A stretch of DNA of 64,000 bases. Source: CAG-791 sp045546175. Its GTDB lineage: Bacteria > Bacillota > Clostridia > Lachnospirales > Lachnospiraceae. Within the stretch, counting starts at the first letter, position 1; each line of letters begins with the position of its first letter. The notes under the pieces are model-generated. The model searched no databases. It saw only the letters and a program-made list of their open reading frames with translations, and was not told where the DNA came from. The stretch is taken from NCBI GenBank assembly GCA_045546175.1, contig JAZQCI010000103.1:1-64000 (forward strand), given 5' to 3'. A program made the position numbers and the translations under genes. This document shows positions 41,778 through 50,115 of this stretch, piece by piece.

Positions 41778-42272
41778 TTAGTTAAAAGGAAGTTCCTGCT
41801 GCTGATAGCCGCGGTTCGGCTGCGCATATCCGCCGTATCCCTGCGTCTGTCCATACCCCTGATTTTGTCCAGTCTGGCGATAACCACCCTGAGGCTGTCC
41901 ATAATTCTGCGGCTGTCCCTGAGGTGCGTTTCCCGGCTGTGCCTGTGCCTGCCCGTTGTCCTGTTTACGCTCACAAAACTCTATTCCAAGAACGACCACA
42001 TCGGTACGGTAAACTTCTTTTCCGTTTTCGTCAGGATATTTTGACGTCTGAATACGTCCCTGAACCGCTATCTTCACACCCTTTTTCAGGTAGTCACGCA
42101 CAATCTCCGCCGTTTTGCCGAAAGCAACGCAACTCGGGAAATCAGCTGCGTCCGGGTCATTCTTACTGTGCCGGTCAACTGCAAGAGTGAACCTCGCACT
42201 TGTCACACCGTTCTGAGATGTTCCTGAAACAGGGTCTTTCGTCAGTCTTCCCATGAGAATTACATTGTTCAA
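41778..42272 (-). CDS. ssb: Single-stranded DNA-binding protein
   Basis: 164 aa from a TTG with AAAGGAG eight bases upstream (LNNVILMGRLTKDPVSGTSQ). OB-fold SSB with a Gln/Gly-rich linker and the conserved acidic-type tip QQELPFN. It coats single strands during phage replication and recruits partners through its C-terminus. Preceded by a strong promoter (42378-42406) and a hairpin, and followed by a terminator, so it is likely its own unit. Confidence 0.92.
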   Translation of the reverse strand: MNNVILMGRLTKDPVSGTSQNGVTSARFTLAVDRHSKNDPDAADFPSCVAFGKTAEIVRDYLKKGVKIAVQGRIQTSKYPDENGKEVYRTDVVVLGIEFCERKQDNGQAQAQPGNAPQGQPQNYGQPQGGYRQTGQNQGYGQTQGYGGYAQPNRGYQQQELPFN

Positions 42273-42315
42273 AATCTTTTCTCCTTTCGCTCTCACATCG
42301 TAAATCTGCACATGA

Positions 42316-42340
42316 AAAAAGCGCCCTTATCAGGCGCTCG
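42316..42340 (-). terminator. Terminator/attenuator upstream of ssb
   Basis: Minus-strand AGCGCC-TGATAAG-GGCGCT then TTTTTTC. It lies between the ssb promoter and the ssb start, so transcripts must pass it. Confidence 0.65.
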
Positions 42341-42377
42341 TGCTATGTGTTATATAAATTTATATTTATCTATTCTA

Positions 42378-42406
42378 AGTATAGCAAACAATTCGGTAAC
42401 ATGCAA
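42378..42406 (-). promoter_or_regulatory. Promoter of ssb
   Basis: Minus-strand TTGCAT (42401-42406), 17-base spacer, TATACT (42378-42383). A copy of the phage motif GAATATCACATACTT lies 40-60 bases upstream (42449-42463). The stretch 42273-42576 has no gene; it contains this promoter, the attenuator and the terminator at 42484-42521. Confidence 0.7.
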
Positions 42407-42483
42407 CTATTTTTCTGAAAATTACTGAAATATTTTTATTTATCTTGAAAGTATGTGATATTCAAACAATTCCCCAGGTACAA

Positions 42484-42521
42484 AAAAAGAGAACGCTCCA
42501 ATCCCGGAACGCTCTCAATTC
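42484..42521 (-). terminator. Terminator after the sigma-like gene
   Basis: Minus-strand GAGAGCGTTCC / GGAGCGTTCTC (G-T pairs allowed) then TTTTTTT. Confidence 0.75.
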
Positions 42522-42576
42522 CCCTCGTTTTTCATTTTATAAGACCTTTCTGTGATTTTGTGAGTATTTATATGTC

Positions 42577-43005
42577 TTACGCTACTTTATCGTAATTCTC
42601 TGCTATGCGCCTCGCTCCTCTCAGGATGAGCATTGATATACATCTTACGGTCTTCCCTGTCTTCTCCGCAATCTCCGCCTTCGTCATCCCACCGATATAG
42701 TACGCTCTCATGACCTCTCTGGAATAATCCGTCCCCGCATATTCCATCAGCCGCTCCGCCTCTTCGACCGCCGCCGTTATCTGCACTTCTATCCGCTTTT
42801 TCGCTTTGAAAAAACGCTCTGCATCCGCATAAAAATCATCCAGTCCATGAACGGCATTTGTATGCGTTTTCGGCATATCGCTCAGAACCGGGCTACCGGG
42901 CAATGCTTTAAGCCTGCAAAGATTTATCTGGTCGTTAATCTCCCGCTCCGTGCGCCTCAGGTCACCCACTTTTTCCAGTCTGAAAATTACACTCCAATAC
43001 TCCAT
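42577..43005 (-). CDS. Phage regulator with sigma-70 region 4-like domain
   Basis: 142 aa. The C-terminal third (YSREVMRAYYIGGMTKAEIA, EKTGKTVRCISMLILRGARR) is a sigma region 4-type HTH as in RinA/ArpU and related late-gene activators of Firmicute phages. The N-terminal part is helical. It probably switches on late genes or packaging. Starts just after TGTGAGAGC-type motif GGTGAGAGCG. Stand-alone cistron ended by a terminator. Confidence 0.75.
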   Translation of the reverse strand: MEYWSVIFRLEKVGDLRRTEREINDQINLCRLKALPGSPVLSDMPKTHTNAVHGLDDFYADAERFFKAKKRIEVQITAAVEEAERLMEYAGTDYSREVMRAYYIGGMTKAEIAEKTGKTVRCISMLILRGARRIAENYDKVA

Positions 43006-43028
43006 TTCGCTCTCACCATCCTTTCTGC

Positions 43029-45011
43029 TTACGCATCGTCCCCTGTCGGAAGGTCGAGGAATGCGTCACGTCCATCCGACTGAATATCAATTGTTTCCGC
43101 TTCCACCTCTTTCGCCGTTGCCGTCCCCATAGGAATAAAGGATTTTGTATACACCGGCGGGCGGGTCTTCACCTGCCATCCATACTGTATCTGTTGCCCG
43201 TCGTAATCCAACAGGCGTTTGCTACCAATTTCGAAATACAGACCGGAAAACGTCGTTTCACGCATCATGTCATAACGCGCCTTCAGGACACTGATGATGT
43301 TCGTCGGCAGGGAAATTTCATTTCCATACTGCGTTTTCTTTTCCTGTCCAAATGTCTTACTAAAAAAGATATCCGGGTCAACGTCTTTGTCGTCTCCAAC
43401 TTTCACGCCGTACTCGTCGAGATACGCTTTTTTGAATACGTGGCTCGCCTTATACACCGCAAAAATGTCATCGCAAAGATTTGCTATCTCACTCGCACCC
43501 AGTATGTCATCCAGTGTCAGCAATCTTCCACCATTTTTCTTACTGTGCGCAACCAGCCAAATCGACAATCCTGTGGATGCCGCCGTGCTTTTCAGTTTTT
43601 GTACAATATATTTCTGTTTTTCAAGCGGGTCGCGGATACCCTGCACGGTCAACATCATGAGGTTGTCCAGAACCAATATTTGCGCTCCACGCTTTTTGCA
43701 ATCTTCCAAGCAAAACTGTAACACCTCGTGGAAATCGAAATCCCACTCGTTATTGTAAACACCCAATCTGCCGCGCAACCAATCCTTAATTCTGTGTTCA
43801 ACGTCCGGGTCACAATCCCACGAGCCCAGTTCACTGTCGCCTTTGCGCAGATTATCGCGCCCTGCCGCTTGGTTCGCCATAGCGTCGAAAATTGACGTAT
43901 CATCCATTTCACCGGAAAACAGGACAACCTTGTAGCCCATCTCAATCACATTCAGGATTATCTGTGATACAATTGTGGACTTCCCCCCGCCGGGGTTCCC
44001 TGTGAAAACAGATAACCCGCCCTCAGGTATCCCACCGAAGTTTTTGTCGATATATCCAATCCCCGTCGGAATTTTCTTTTTTTTCGGTCTTGACCTCTTC
44101 GTTTCCCATATGTCGTCAATCTCCAAAACCCTCTGTGGACGCTTCTCTGCGCCCAATCTCGACGGTGCGGGCATCGTCACAGGATGCAACGACTGGTAAT
44201 ACTGCCGCATCATGAACGCTTCGAAATCCATCGACCACATGCCGACCTGTGCATTCGCCGTATCGAAGACCACGTACTTAGGATTTTTCGCATCTCCGTC
44301 GCACATACGCACGATACTGCCGGTCTGCACCTTTCTCCATGTCTTGAAAGCCTCATGTTCAGGAACCGGGAAGAATTCGTCGTAGAAATTCCACGCCGCA
44401 GGTTTCATGGATTTCAACCCGCATACTGTCGAAATACTGGACAAAATCCCTACACTGTTCTCCGTCCACTGCGCCGGTGCGAAATTATATGTAATCCCAT
44501 GTTTCACCTTCGGAATCGGTACAACCGGCATGCATCCGCGCACTCCGGGGAAATATCTGCGCATCACAATCGTCGCTTTCTGTGCCGCGTTCAAAACCAC
44601 CTGCGCCTCTCCGTCACGCTTCAATCTGTAAACGACCGCCTGTGCTCCGTCGCCTACTGTGAATATCGCCGGGTCGCGGAACCCCATGGAAGCCAACGCC
44701 AGCGTCACATTCGTGCCGCATTTTCCCTCGAAAGTGAAGGAAACCGCCGTCATGTACTCGAACTTAACCTGACCAATATCCACAAACTGCTTTCCCGTCG
44801 TATCCTGTCCATCTGCCAGTGTCACGGGCACAAGCATCAGGTCATCGCCGCTCCACGCATCTATCTCTTCGCGAGTCATCACTGCGATACGATATTTCGC
44901 CTGCATCTGCCACGTCGTCACTGCATATACTCTTGCCGTGCCGCAAAGCGCATTCAGGACAACATCTCTCTGTCCCTTTTCGTCAAAATCAATCTTCTTG
45001 TAGCCTGCCAT
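43029..45011 (-). CDS. DnaB-like replicative helicase with a novel N-terminal half
   Basis: 660 aa. Residues 330-560 form a RecA-type helicase core: GYIDKNFGGIPEGGLSVFTG, Walker A GNPGGGKST (about 353-361), Walker B ILVLDNLMM, and SIWLVAHSKKNGGR. The N-terminal 320 residues are not a DnaG zinc-finger primase or a Toprim domain that I can recognise, but contain KKIDFDEKGQRDVVLNALCG and FAPAQWTENSVGIL. It may load onto the origin or prime DNA in an unusual way. Start M6 (ATG at 45011) has GGAG upstream. Confidence 0.82.
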   Translation of the reverse strand: MAGYKKIDFDEKGQRDVVLNALCGTARVYAVTTWQMQAKYRIAVMTREEIDAWSGDDLMLVPVTLADGQDTTGKQFVDIGQVKFEYMTAVSFTFEGKCGTNVTLALASMGFRDPAIFTVGDGAQAVVYRLKRDGEAQVVLNAAQKATIVMRRYFPGVRGCMPVVPIPKVKHGITYNFAPAQWTENSVGILSSISTVCGLKSMKPAAWNFYDEFFPVPEHEAFKTWRKVQTGSIVRMCDGDAKNPKYVVFDTANAQVGMWSMDFEAFMMRQYYQSLHPVTMPAPSRLGAEKRPQRVLEIDDIWETKRSRPKKKKIPTGIGYIDKNFGGIPEGGLSVFTGNPGGGKSTIVSQIILNVIEMGYKVVLFSGEMDDTSIFDAMANQAAGRDNLRKGDSELGSWDCDPDVEHRIKDWLRGRLGVYNNEWDFDFHEVLQFCLEDCKKRGAQILVLDNLMMLTVQGIRDPLEKQKYIVQKLKSTAASTGLSIWLVAHSKKNGGRLLTLDDILGASEIANLCDDIFAVYKASHVFKKAYLDEYGVKVGDDKDVDPDIFFSKTFGQEKKTQYGNEISLPTNIISVLKARYDMMRETTFSGLYFEIGSKRLLDYDGQQIQYGWQVKTRPPVYTKSFIPMGTATAKEVEAETIDIQSDGRDAFLDLPTGDDA

Positions 45012-45234
45012 AGTTAACATCTCCATTTCTTACATACTTATATCTAATTTAACTGTTTCGTATGCTCCGTCAGCGCTCTCACCTGCTTCAGGAAATAGGT
45101 CATCGGGTTTCGAACCCCAATCGCTCTCCGATATGACCTTATGTTTTATATTGATAACTTACTTTGGTTCCGCTCCCCGAAATAAATTTCTAGGGAAATA
45201 TCGCCTTATTTTGATATTTTTTTTTAAAAATTTT
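45012..45234. promoter_or_regulatory. Leader region of the helicase operon
   Basis: No gene. Contains the phage motif TTCTTACATACT (45027-45038), a TGTGAGAGC-type motif (45075-45083), a folded element GGTCATCGG ... CCGATATGACC (45098-45138) with inner hairpin GGGTTTCGAACCC, and two blocks shared with the 51.5-kb leader: TGATAACTTACT (45152-45163) and TTTCTAGGGAAATATC (45187-45202). Confidence 0.6.
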
Positions 45235-45900
45235 TCACGGCGATGCATCTCTTATCCGAACCACGACCGCGCCTTCCGCTCCAATTCTGTCATACCTCTT
45301 CGTTGCCTTGACGCTGACGACCTGAACGTCATCATGGAACGCTCCGTCATCGCCCTGAATGCCATCCAATACCACCTTCATGACGTTATCAATGTCCGGT
45401 TTCACCATCGGAACAACCAGTCCCGCCGCCATCGCTTCCTTGTCCGCCTTTCTCGCTGACTTCGGAACCGGGTAGTATGCTACAACTTCGACCGCCACCG
45501 GAACCGCGCCAAAGGACGTGCCGCCCGCTTCCCGGAACGCCTGTCTGATTTCCTTCTCGTACATCCGCGTCGTCTGCGGCGTATATGCGTGTCCGTCCAT
45601 TGTAAAACGCGGTCTGCCTTTCCCTTTCGGTCTGCCGTAAACTACAAACTCTATTTCTTTCATACTGCTTCGCTTCCCTTCCCCTGATACTTTTCGCCTG
45701 TCCTGTTCCGCTTCCCGCTCCATCCGGGCGACCGCCGCGCCAACTTCTTCATGCAGCAGCCGCCATTCTTCCAGTAAATCCCGCTCCGCTTTCTCTGCGT
45801 CTGTCATCACTTTTTTTCCATCTCGTACCACAGGAAGGGAAATATAATCAGATACATAATCGCTAGAAATTTCATTACTCACCGTCCCTTTCTGCATCAT
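45235..45900 (-). CDS. rusA: RusA-family Holliday junction resolvase
   Basis: 221 aa. The C-terminal 140 residues match RusA: IEFVVYGRPKGKGRPRFTMD, VVAYYPVPKSARKADKEAMA and KPDIDNVMKVVLDGIQGDDG with catalytic Asp residues. The N-terminal 79 residues are an extra helical extension (DGKKVMTDAEKAERDLLEEW); an internal ATG at 45663 with a GGAAG site could yield a standard-size enzyme. Resolves branched DNA before packaging. Overlaps the upstream helicase gene by 26 bases. Confidence 0.88.
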   Translation of the reverse strand: MMQKGTVSNEISSDYVSDYISLPVVRDGKKVMTDAEKAERDLLEEWRLLHEEVGAAVARMEREAEQDRRKVSGEGKRSSMKEIEFVVYGRPKGKGRPRFTMDGHAYTPQTTRMYEKEIRQAFREAGGTSFGAVPVAVEVVAYYPVPKSARKADKEAMAAGLVVPMVKPDIDNVMKVVLDGIQGDDGAFHDDVQVVSVKATKRYDRIGAEGAVVVRIRDASP

Positions 45901-47443
45901 TCAGGCGTATCAGCGGATAATAATTTATGCGCTTACCATTAACCTGTTTCTTTTTCACGCCACCCGCCATATACCCATAAGGGCGGATATACGCATCAAT
46001 CTTTTTCGGTGAAGACAAATACTCTCCATACTTATACTTTGTGCCCTTACCTTTAATCGTCCCGTTTTTCGCTCTCAAGACCTTACCTAACAATTTCCAA
46101 TCGTCCGTTGTCAAAATCCCTGCCGCTTCCATCTGCATCAGCATGGATTTAACATCCTCAGAAACCACCTCTTCGTAAGGCTTAATTGGTGCGGGTTTTC
46201 TGCTATCGAACCCCAATCGCGTCAAAACCATATGCTTCCAATTGTCTTCGCCCTCGGATATATCATCGGAATATGACGAAAGTCTTGCGCAGAAATCCCT
46301 GTATGTAGGATTAATTTTCACAACTGTCGTATGACGCTCGATACGGAAAATTCTGTTATGACGGAAAATTCCTTCGTACCACGGGCCGCCTGCTCCATAG
46401 AACTTCTCAGGGTCGGTCTCGAACAATGCCGCATCCTCATAAAATCTTTTCTGCTTCGCATACGCTCTAACTAGATAATCCGCCGTAAAATCAGATATGT
46501 AATAATCGACCTCAGATTCACCTGCGCATCTGCGTCTACCCAATTCCTGAACTGCCAAAACCGGGTCAACATCATTGGTCATGACAAACTGAATGCCGTC
46601 ATCCCAAAAATCAACGCCAAAAGCGAGAACTGACGTCGATATGATAATGTTCTTCCCGTCCGGAATTTTAAACTCTCCGTGTTCATCGCACTGCGGACGT
46701 CTTTCTGCTGTATAGACCTCAACGCGTCCTGCCTGGACTCCTATTTCAGTCAGAATTTTCTCTATGTCCGTCTTTTTGCGAACGAAGATTATCCCCTTGC
46801 TACCGTTCTCAATCGCTTTATTAATGTTCATCGCCGACTGCATCGTATAGTCTTCATCAGGAACGAATACAATCTTCCTGATATGGTCTGTATAAATGTC
46901 ACCATTAACACGCCATTTCACAGGGAAAATCTCATTCAGACGCTCAGGTGTCGCAGACATCAGGAAAATCATCTTCTCCGTCTCACCAATCGTATCTGCA
47001 AAATTCTTTATCGACTGATATGACAGAATTGCCGACTCCGAGAAACCTGCATCAGTTGTCCAGTAGTGTGCCTCGTCGCACACAACTATCTTGTACTGTT
47101 CCAGATATTTCGCTCCATCCATGTCATAAACGGAAATCGCTTCCTCGAAAGCCTGCACTGTCATAACATCGACCCTGCACGAAAGACCTTCCTTTTCAAC
47201 TTTCGCCCTGAGTTTCGCCGCGTCCGCACGACGGGTAGTCAAAATCAGCATTTTTTCATTTTTACTGAGATATTCATCATCAGCTGCGATATTCAACATC
47301 GCCGTCGACTTGCCGCTTCCAGTCCCCGCTGTAACAAGAGTGACCTTTCCCTGAAACTGCTTAGGGTCATCCCAACAGGGTTTGTCGGACAGATATTGTC
47401 TGCCAAAAAGCCTTTCAATCTTTACTTTTTTCGTTTTTTTCAT
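45875..47443 (-). CDS. SF2 DEAH-box helicase
   Basis: 522 aa from the ATG with GGGAGCGG upstream. Motif I TAGTGSGKSTAML (about 39-51), Ia LILTTRRADAAKL, II VVCDEAHYW, III FLMSATPERL, V STSVLAFGVDFWD and VI VLAVQELGRRRCAGE. It resembles phage helicases that open the origin or repair DNA; related proteins act with RusA and SSB. The C-terminal 160 residues are unique. Located upstream of rusA and the DnaB-like helicase. Confidence 0.88.
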   Translation of the reverse strand: MKKTKKVKIERLFGRQYLSDKPCWDDPKQFQGKVTLVTAGTGSGKSTAMLNIAADDEYLSKNEKMLILTTRRADAAKLRAKVEKEGLSCRVDVMTVQAFEEAISVYDMDGAKYLEQYKIVVCDEAHYWTTDAGFSESAILSYQSIKNFADTIGETEKMIFLMSATPERLNEIFPVKWRVNGDIYTDHIRKIVFVPDEDYTMQSAMNINKAIENGSKGIIFVRKKTDIEKILTEIGVQAGRVEVYTAERRPQCDEHGEFKIPDGKNIIISTSVLAFGVDFWDDGIQFVMTNDVDPVLAVQELGRRRCAGESEVDYYISDFTADYLVRAYAKQKRFYEDAALFETDPEKFYGAGGPWYEGIFRHNRIFRIERHTTVVKINPTYRDFCARLSSYSDDISEGEDNWKHMVLTRLGFDSRKPAPIKPYEEVVSEDVKSMLMQMEAAGILTTDDWKLLGKVLRAKNGTIKGKGTKYKYGEYLSSPKKIDAYIRPYGYMAGGVKKKQVNGKRINYYPLIRLNDAERDGE

Positions 47444-47481
47444 AACCGCTCCCATCATGGACATGGAAGCTGAACCACCGT

Positions 47482-47640
47482 AATCACATTTCGTGATTAG
47501 ATATAAATTTGAATTTCCACGTTGTCAGACTTGAAACGTGGTTGCGGTGAATACCGCTGACGGGCTTTAACGCCCGGATGATAGGTAGTGTTTATCTTGT
47601 GTGATTAATCTGAATGGAATTGATACCGGGTTTGTCCCGG
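47482..47640. other. Cluster of five stem-loops, candidate structured RNA or origin element
   Basis: Five perfect hairpins in 160 bases: AATCAC/GTGATT (47482-47498), CCACGTT/AACGTGG (47517-47541), GCGGT/ACCGC (47544-47557), CGGGC/GCCCG (47561-47576), CCGGG/CCCGG (47626-47640). The interval 47444-47748 has no gene. The strand is uncertain; if minus, it is the leader of the DEAH helicase gene. A weak further stem TTATC/GATAA encloses the last hairpin. Confidence 0.55.
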
Positions 47641-47748
47641 CAGGATAAGAATAAGTATTTTGGATTATGAAACTAATGAATTGATTTTTTTATGCCCGCC
47701 CTACGTCGGGTCGCTTCGGTTCAACCTCGTTGTCCTAATACTATATTG

Positions 47749-48138
47749 TTACTCTGTTCCTTTAATCTGCGCTAACTCACGCTCCGCTTCTCTGCGTGCT
47801 TTCTCCGCCGCTTCAATCGCCTTGCGCGCCTTGCGTTCTCTGCGCTCGACCGTCTTACGCGCCTTCTCCTGCGCAAGAAATTCTTCGCGGCGTTTACGCT
47901 GTTCTATCATGTCCTCGACGCTAGCCTTTCTGCGTGCATCGGGTCTCATTTCCGCGAAGTCAGCAATTTCATGAATGTCTATTTCATACCCACGCTCGAT
48001 TGCATGCAGATACGCCAATGTCGGGACCCTATGTCCCTGTTCCCAATGACGCAGTGCAGTCACGGAAACACCAACACGTTCAGCCATTTCAGGCTGCGTG
48101 AACCCCAATTCCTTCCGTCTCGCTCTCAGTGTTTTCAT
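47749..48138 (-). CDS. XRE-family phage regulator with long coiled coil
   Basis: 129 aa from the ATG with AGAGGT upstream. N-terminal HTH (ELGFTQPEMAERVGVSVTAL, RHWEQGHRVP) then a highly charged coiled coil (residues 70-129, RKRREEFLAQEKARKTVERR). It is the only other XRE-type regulator in the prophage and so the main candidate for the repressor binding the dispersed motifs; equally it may control early genes or the origin. It has its own promoter at 48176-48204. Confidence 0.8.
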   Translation of the reverse strand: MKTLRARRKELGFTQPEMAERVGVSVTALRHWEQGHRVPTLAYLHAIERGYEIDIHEIADFAEMRPDARRKASVEDMIEQRKRREEFLAQEKARKTVERRERKARKAIEAAEKARREAERELAQIKGTE

Positions 48139-48175
48139 TACTGTACCTCTCACAATGTATATTTCTTCATACTTT

Positions 48176-48204
48176 ATATTACTACAAAATACATATATTT
48201 GCAA
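48176..48204 (-). promoter_or_regulatory. Promoter of the XRE regulator gene
   Basis: Minus-strand TTGCAA (48199-48204), 17-base spacer, TAATAT (48176-48181). A variant of the phage motif (TTCTTCATACT, 48163-48173) lies right at the expected start point, and a full copy TTCTTACATACT is at 48249-48260; both fit autoregulation. Confidence 0.65.
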
Positions 48205-48569
48205 TATTAAATCTCTATATTCTAAAAATATTTTTTATCTCATTATTATTCTTACATACTTTAATATTACTGCTCTAAAAGTGTCCAAATTTATAAAATA
48301 CTAATTTATATATTTTAGTATTTGGACACACCCCATTCCTCAACGCATCATCAACATCGCTATTCTCATGCCATCCACAACTTCTAGGTTTTCTATATCC
48401 TGTACCTCTTCGATAACCTTTATCACTCACTCCCTCACCCTCTACGTCCAGAACCCCCACCGCCTGCCTCCGCCCGCCCCTGAAGGCGGGGCGGAAGGCA
48501 TGCGGGTCAGGGAGTCGAGTACCTGAAGGCGAAATGGACGTCGAGGAAATTTGGACATAGAAGCATCCT

Positions 48570-48790
48570 TCCTTAAAAGCATATAATTAGAATAGTCTAT
48601 CCCTAAGAAGCATATAATAAGAACCATTAACTCCTGAGAAGTATATAATTAGAATGTTTTACTCCCTGAGAAACATATAGTTAGAATTATTAATCCCTAA
48701 GAGAAGTATCATAGAATGTAATTTATTTTAAAAAACACACATTCAGACAGATTTATCCCCCTAAGCATATACTCATAACATAGCTATAAA
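48570..48790. repeat. Array of 30-32-bp degenerate repeats
   Basis: Units start near 48570, 48600, 48632, 48663 and 48694 (period 30-32), with a further partial unit at 48757. Consensus begins TCCCTRAGAAGCATATAATTA and continues with GAAT. A period of about three helical turns puts all units on the same DNA face. Confidence 0.65.
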
Positions 48791-49210
48791 TATATTGCGC
48801 CGCCGCCATGCCCGGCTCATCTTTCCATATCCGGTCATCTGTGATACACGGCTCCGCTCACTGCGCTCGCTCCGCCGATACTGCTGCCCGCGTCCAATCG
48901 CACGCGTGCGTTTCCGTGCGTTTTCCCGTCCATTTCCCTGCGCCTGCTGCCCGCCACGCCAGTTTCTTGCGCTCCATGTAAAATCCCCCGCCCGCCGGGA
49001 ACGCCGCTCAGAACGCCAAATTCACGGTCGCCACGCCGCCATATCCCGCCAATTTCCGCCGCCAGGTATCCCGCTCCCCCCGCGGCGGATATCTACACAA
49101 ATATCCCCACTGATACTATCCCCGGTTTTCCCCCCATAGGTTCGCCCCAAAACGCAAAATTTATAAAATCTTTATTTTTTGCGTTTTCCAATCTCCATGC
49201 ACCCACCATG

Positions 49211-49266
49211 TCGACGACGAATCGACGACGAATCGACGACGCATCGACGACGTTTTGTCGACGTTT
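49211..49266. repeat. Four tandem 11-bp repeats TCGACGACGAA
   Basis: Units at 49211, 49222, 49233 (last base varied) and 49244, followed by TTTTG and a half unit TCGACG. The 11-bp period matches one helical turn. No CDS overlaps it. Confidence 0.8.
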
Positions 49267-49439
49267 CATGAGTCAGTTTCCGCATCTGCCGCCCGGAAAC
49301 AGGCATCGCATGAAATGGACTTACATCATACTTGGATACCACTGCAAATCATCACGGATGGATTTTTTATACCGGAAACCACCCAATTTACCCTGAAAAC
49401 CATGCTTTTCTGCTCTCACAATGTATATATCTCTATAAG

Positions 49440-49511
49440 AGGGGAGTCTTTTAAAACTCCCCCGCCCGGAAAAACGCATAAAAAAAAGAGGCCCCCTCTT
49501 GCCTCTTTTTC
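49440..49511 (-). terminator. Pair of hairpins after the 49510 gene
   Basis: The first (49485-49511) has stem AAAAAGAGGC / GCCTCTTTTT and works on both strands. The second (49441-49462) is GGGGAGT / ACTCCCC. Confidence 0.75.
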
Positions 49512-50049
49512 AATATCTGCTTATGCGTATATCATATCCGATATGCTTAAACGCCTGTTCCAGTTTCTTCCCCGACAGGCGCCCTTCCATGCCTTCCGCC
49601 CAAACGCTCAAACTCCCTAGATTATATGCAGGTTCCAAATCGTAATGATTTTTCTGAACTGCAATCCATGCCGCCTGCTCCACTGCTTGTGCCAATGTCG
49701 GGAAAGGGACGTTGTCTTCCCATGACCTAGACCGTCCATAATTGAAACTGTAGAAAACATAAAAGATAGGAAGCACCATCCATTCCGCATCACCACTCTG
49801 GAACAACTCGACTTTTTTCGCACACTCCGCCGCTTTTCTGCGGGTTTCCATGCTCAGGTCATCAGGATAAAACAGAACTGTCGCGAACTGGTCTATAAAA
49901 ACTCTTCCATGCAGACCTGCTTCCTTCAAGTTTTTTATCCACTCTGCCGCCGCCGACCTGGCATCTTCCTTTGTAGTGCCGCGCTCTCCGCCATGGGAAA
50001 TTTCCATAAGTTCCTTGCTCTCCTCTGAGAACTCAATCTTTTTAATCAT
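49510..50049 (-). CDS. Unknown early protein, 179 aa
   Basis: Not recognised. Soluble, charged, with WIKNLKEAGLHGRVFIDQFA and SLSVWAEGMEGRLSGKKLEQ among visible segments. Two starts are possible (50055 or 50049); AGAGG lies 3 or 9 bases upstream. Leader carries AATGTGAGAGG. One of five small genes at the right end that are probably expressed first after induction or infection; such genes often act on host functions, but nothing here shows which. Confidence 0.65.
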   Translation of the reverse strand: MIKKIEFSEESKELMEISHGGERGTTKEDARSAAAEWIKNLKEAGLHGRVFIDQFATVLFYPDDLSMETRRKAAECAKKVELFQSGDAEWMVLPIFYVFYSFNYGRSRSWEDNVPFPTLAQAVEQAAWIAVQKNHYDLEPAYNLGSLSVWAEGMEGRLSGKKLEQAFKHIGYDIRISRY

Positions 50050-50115
50050 CTCCATTTACCTCTCACATTTTTTAAAATGGGCGTCCTGCGTCTCACCTAC
50101 AGAACGCCGCCGTTG

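Larger units (their letters stand above)
48205..49484. other. 1.3-kb non-coding region with repeat arrays (candidate origin or partition site)
   Basis: I see no credible gene over 30 codons with a ribosome binding site here. It holds a strong GC hairpin (CCGCCCGCCCC-TGAA-GGCGGGGCGG, 48470-48494), an A/T-rich 31-bp repeat array (48570-48790), a GC-rich stretch (48795-49140), a four-fold 11-bp repeat (49211-49266), and a 25-codon frame (49403 to 49326) behind a TGTGAGAGC motif. The A/T-rich-plus-iteron pattern resembles replication origins. Confidence 0.6.

Noticed and set aside
45098..45138. tRNA gene
   Set aside because: Contains a GGTTCGAA-like arm and pairing ends but no room for D and anticodon arms in 41 bases.
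48570..48790. CRISPR array
   Set aside because: Units are degenerate along their whole length and directly adjacent, with no unique spacers.
48795..49139. Plus-strand 114-codon frame in the non-coding block
   Set aside because: Arg/Pro-rich composition from GC-rich DNA, no ribosome binding site, opposite to all neighbours, no recognisable domain.
49211..49396. Plus-strand ORF across the 11-bp repeats
   Set aside because: Repeat-driven frame without ribosome binding site or homology; the repeats make better sense as DNA sites.
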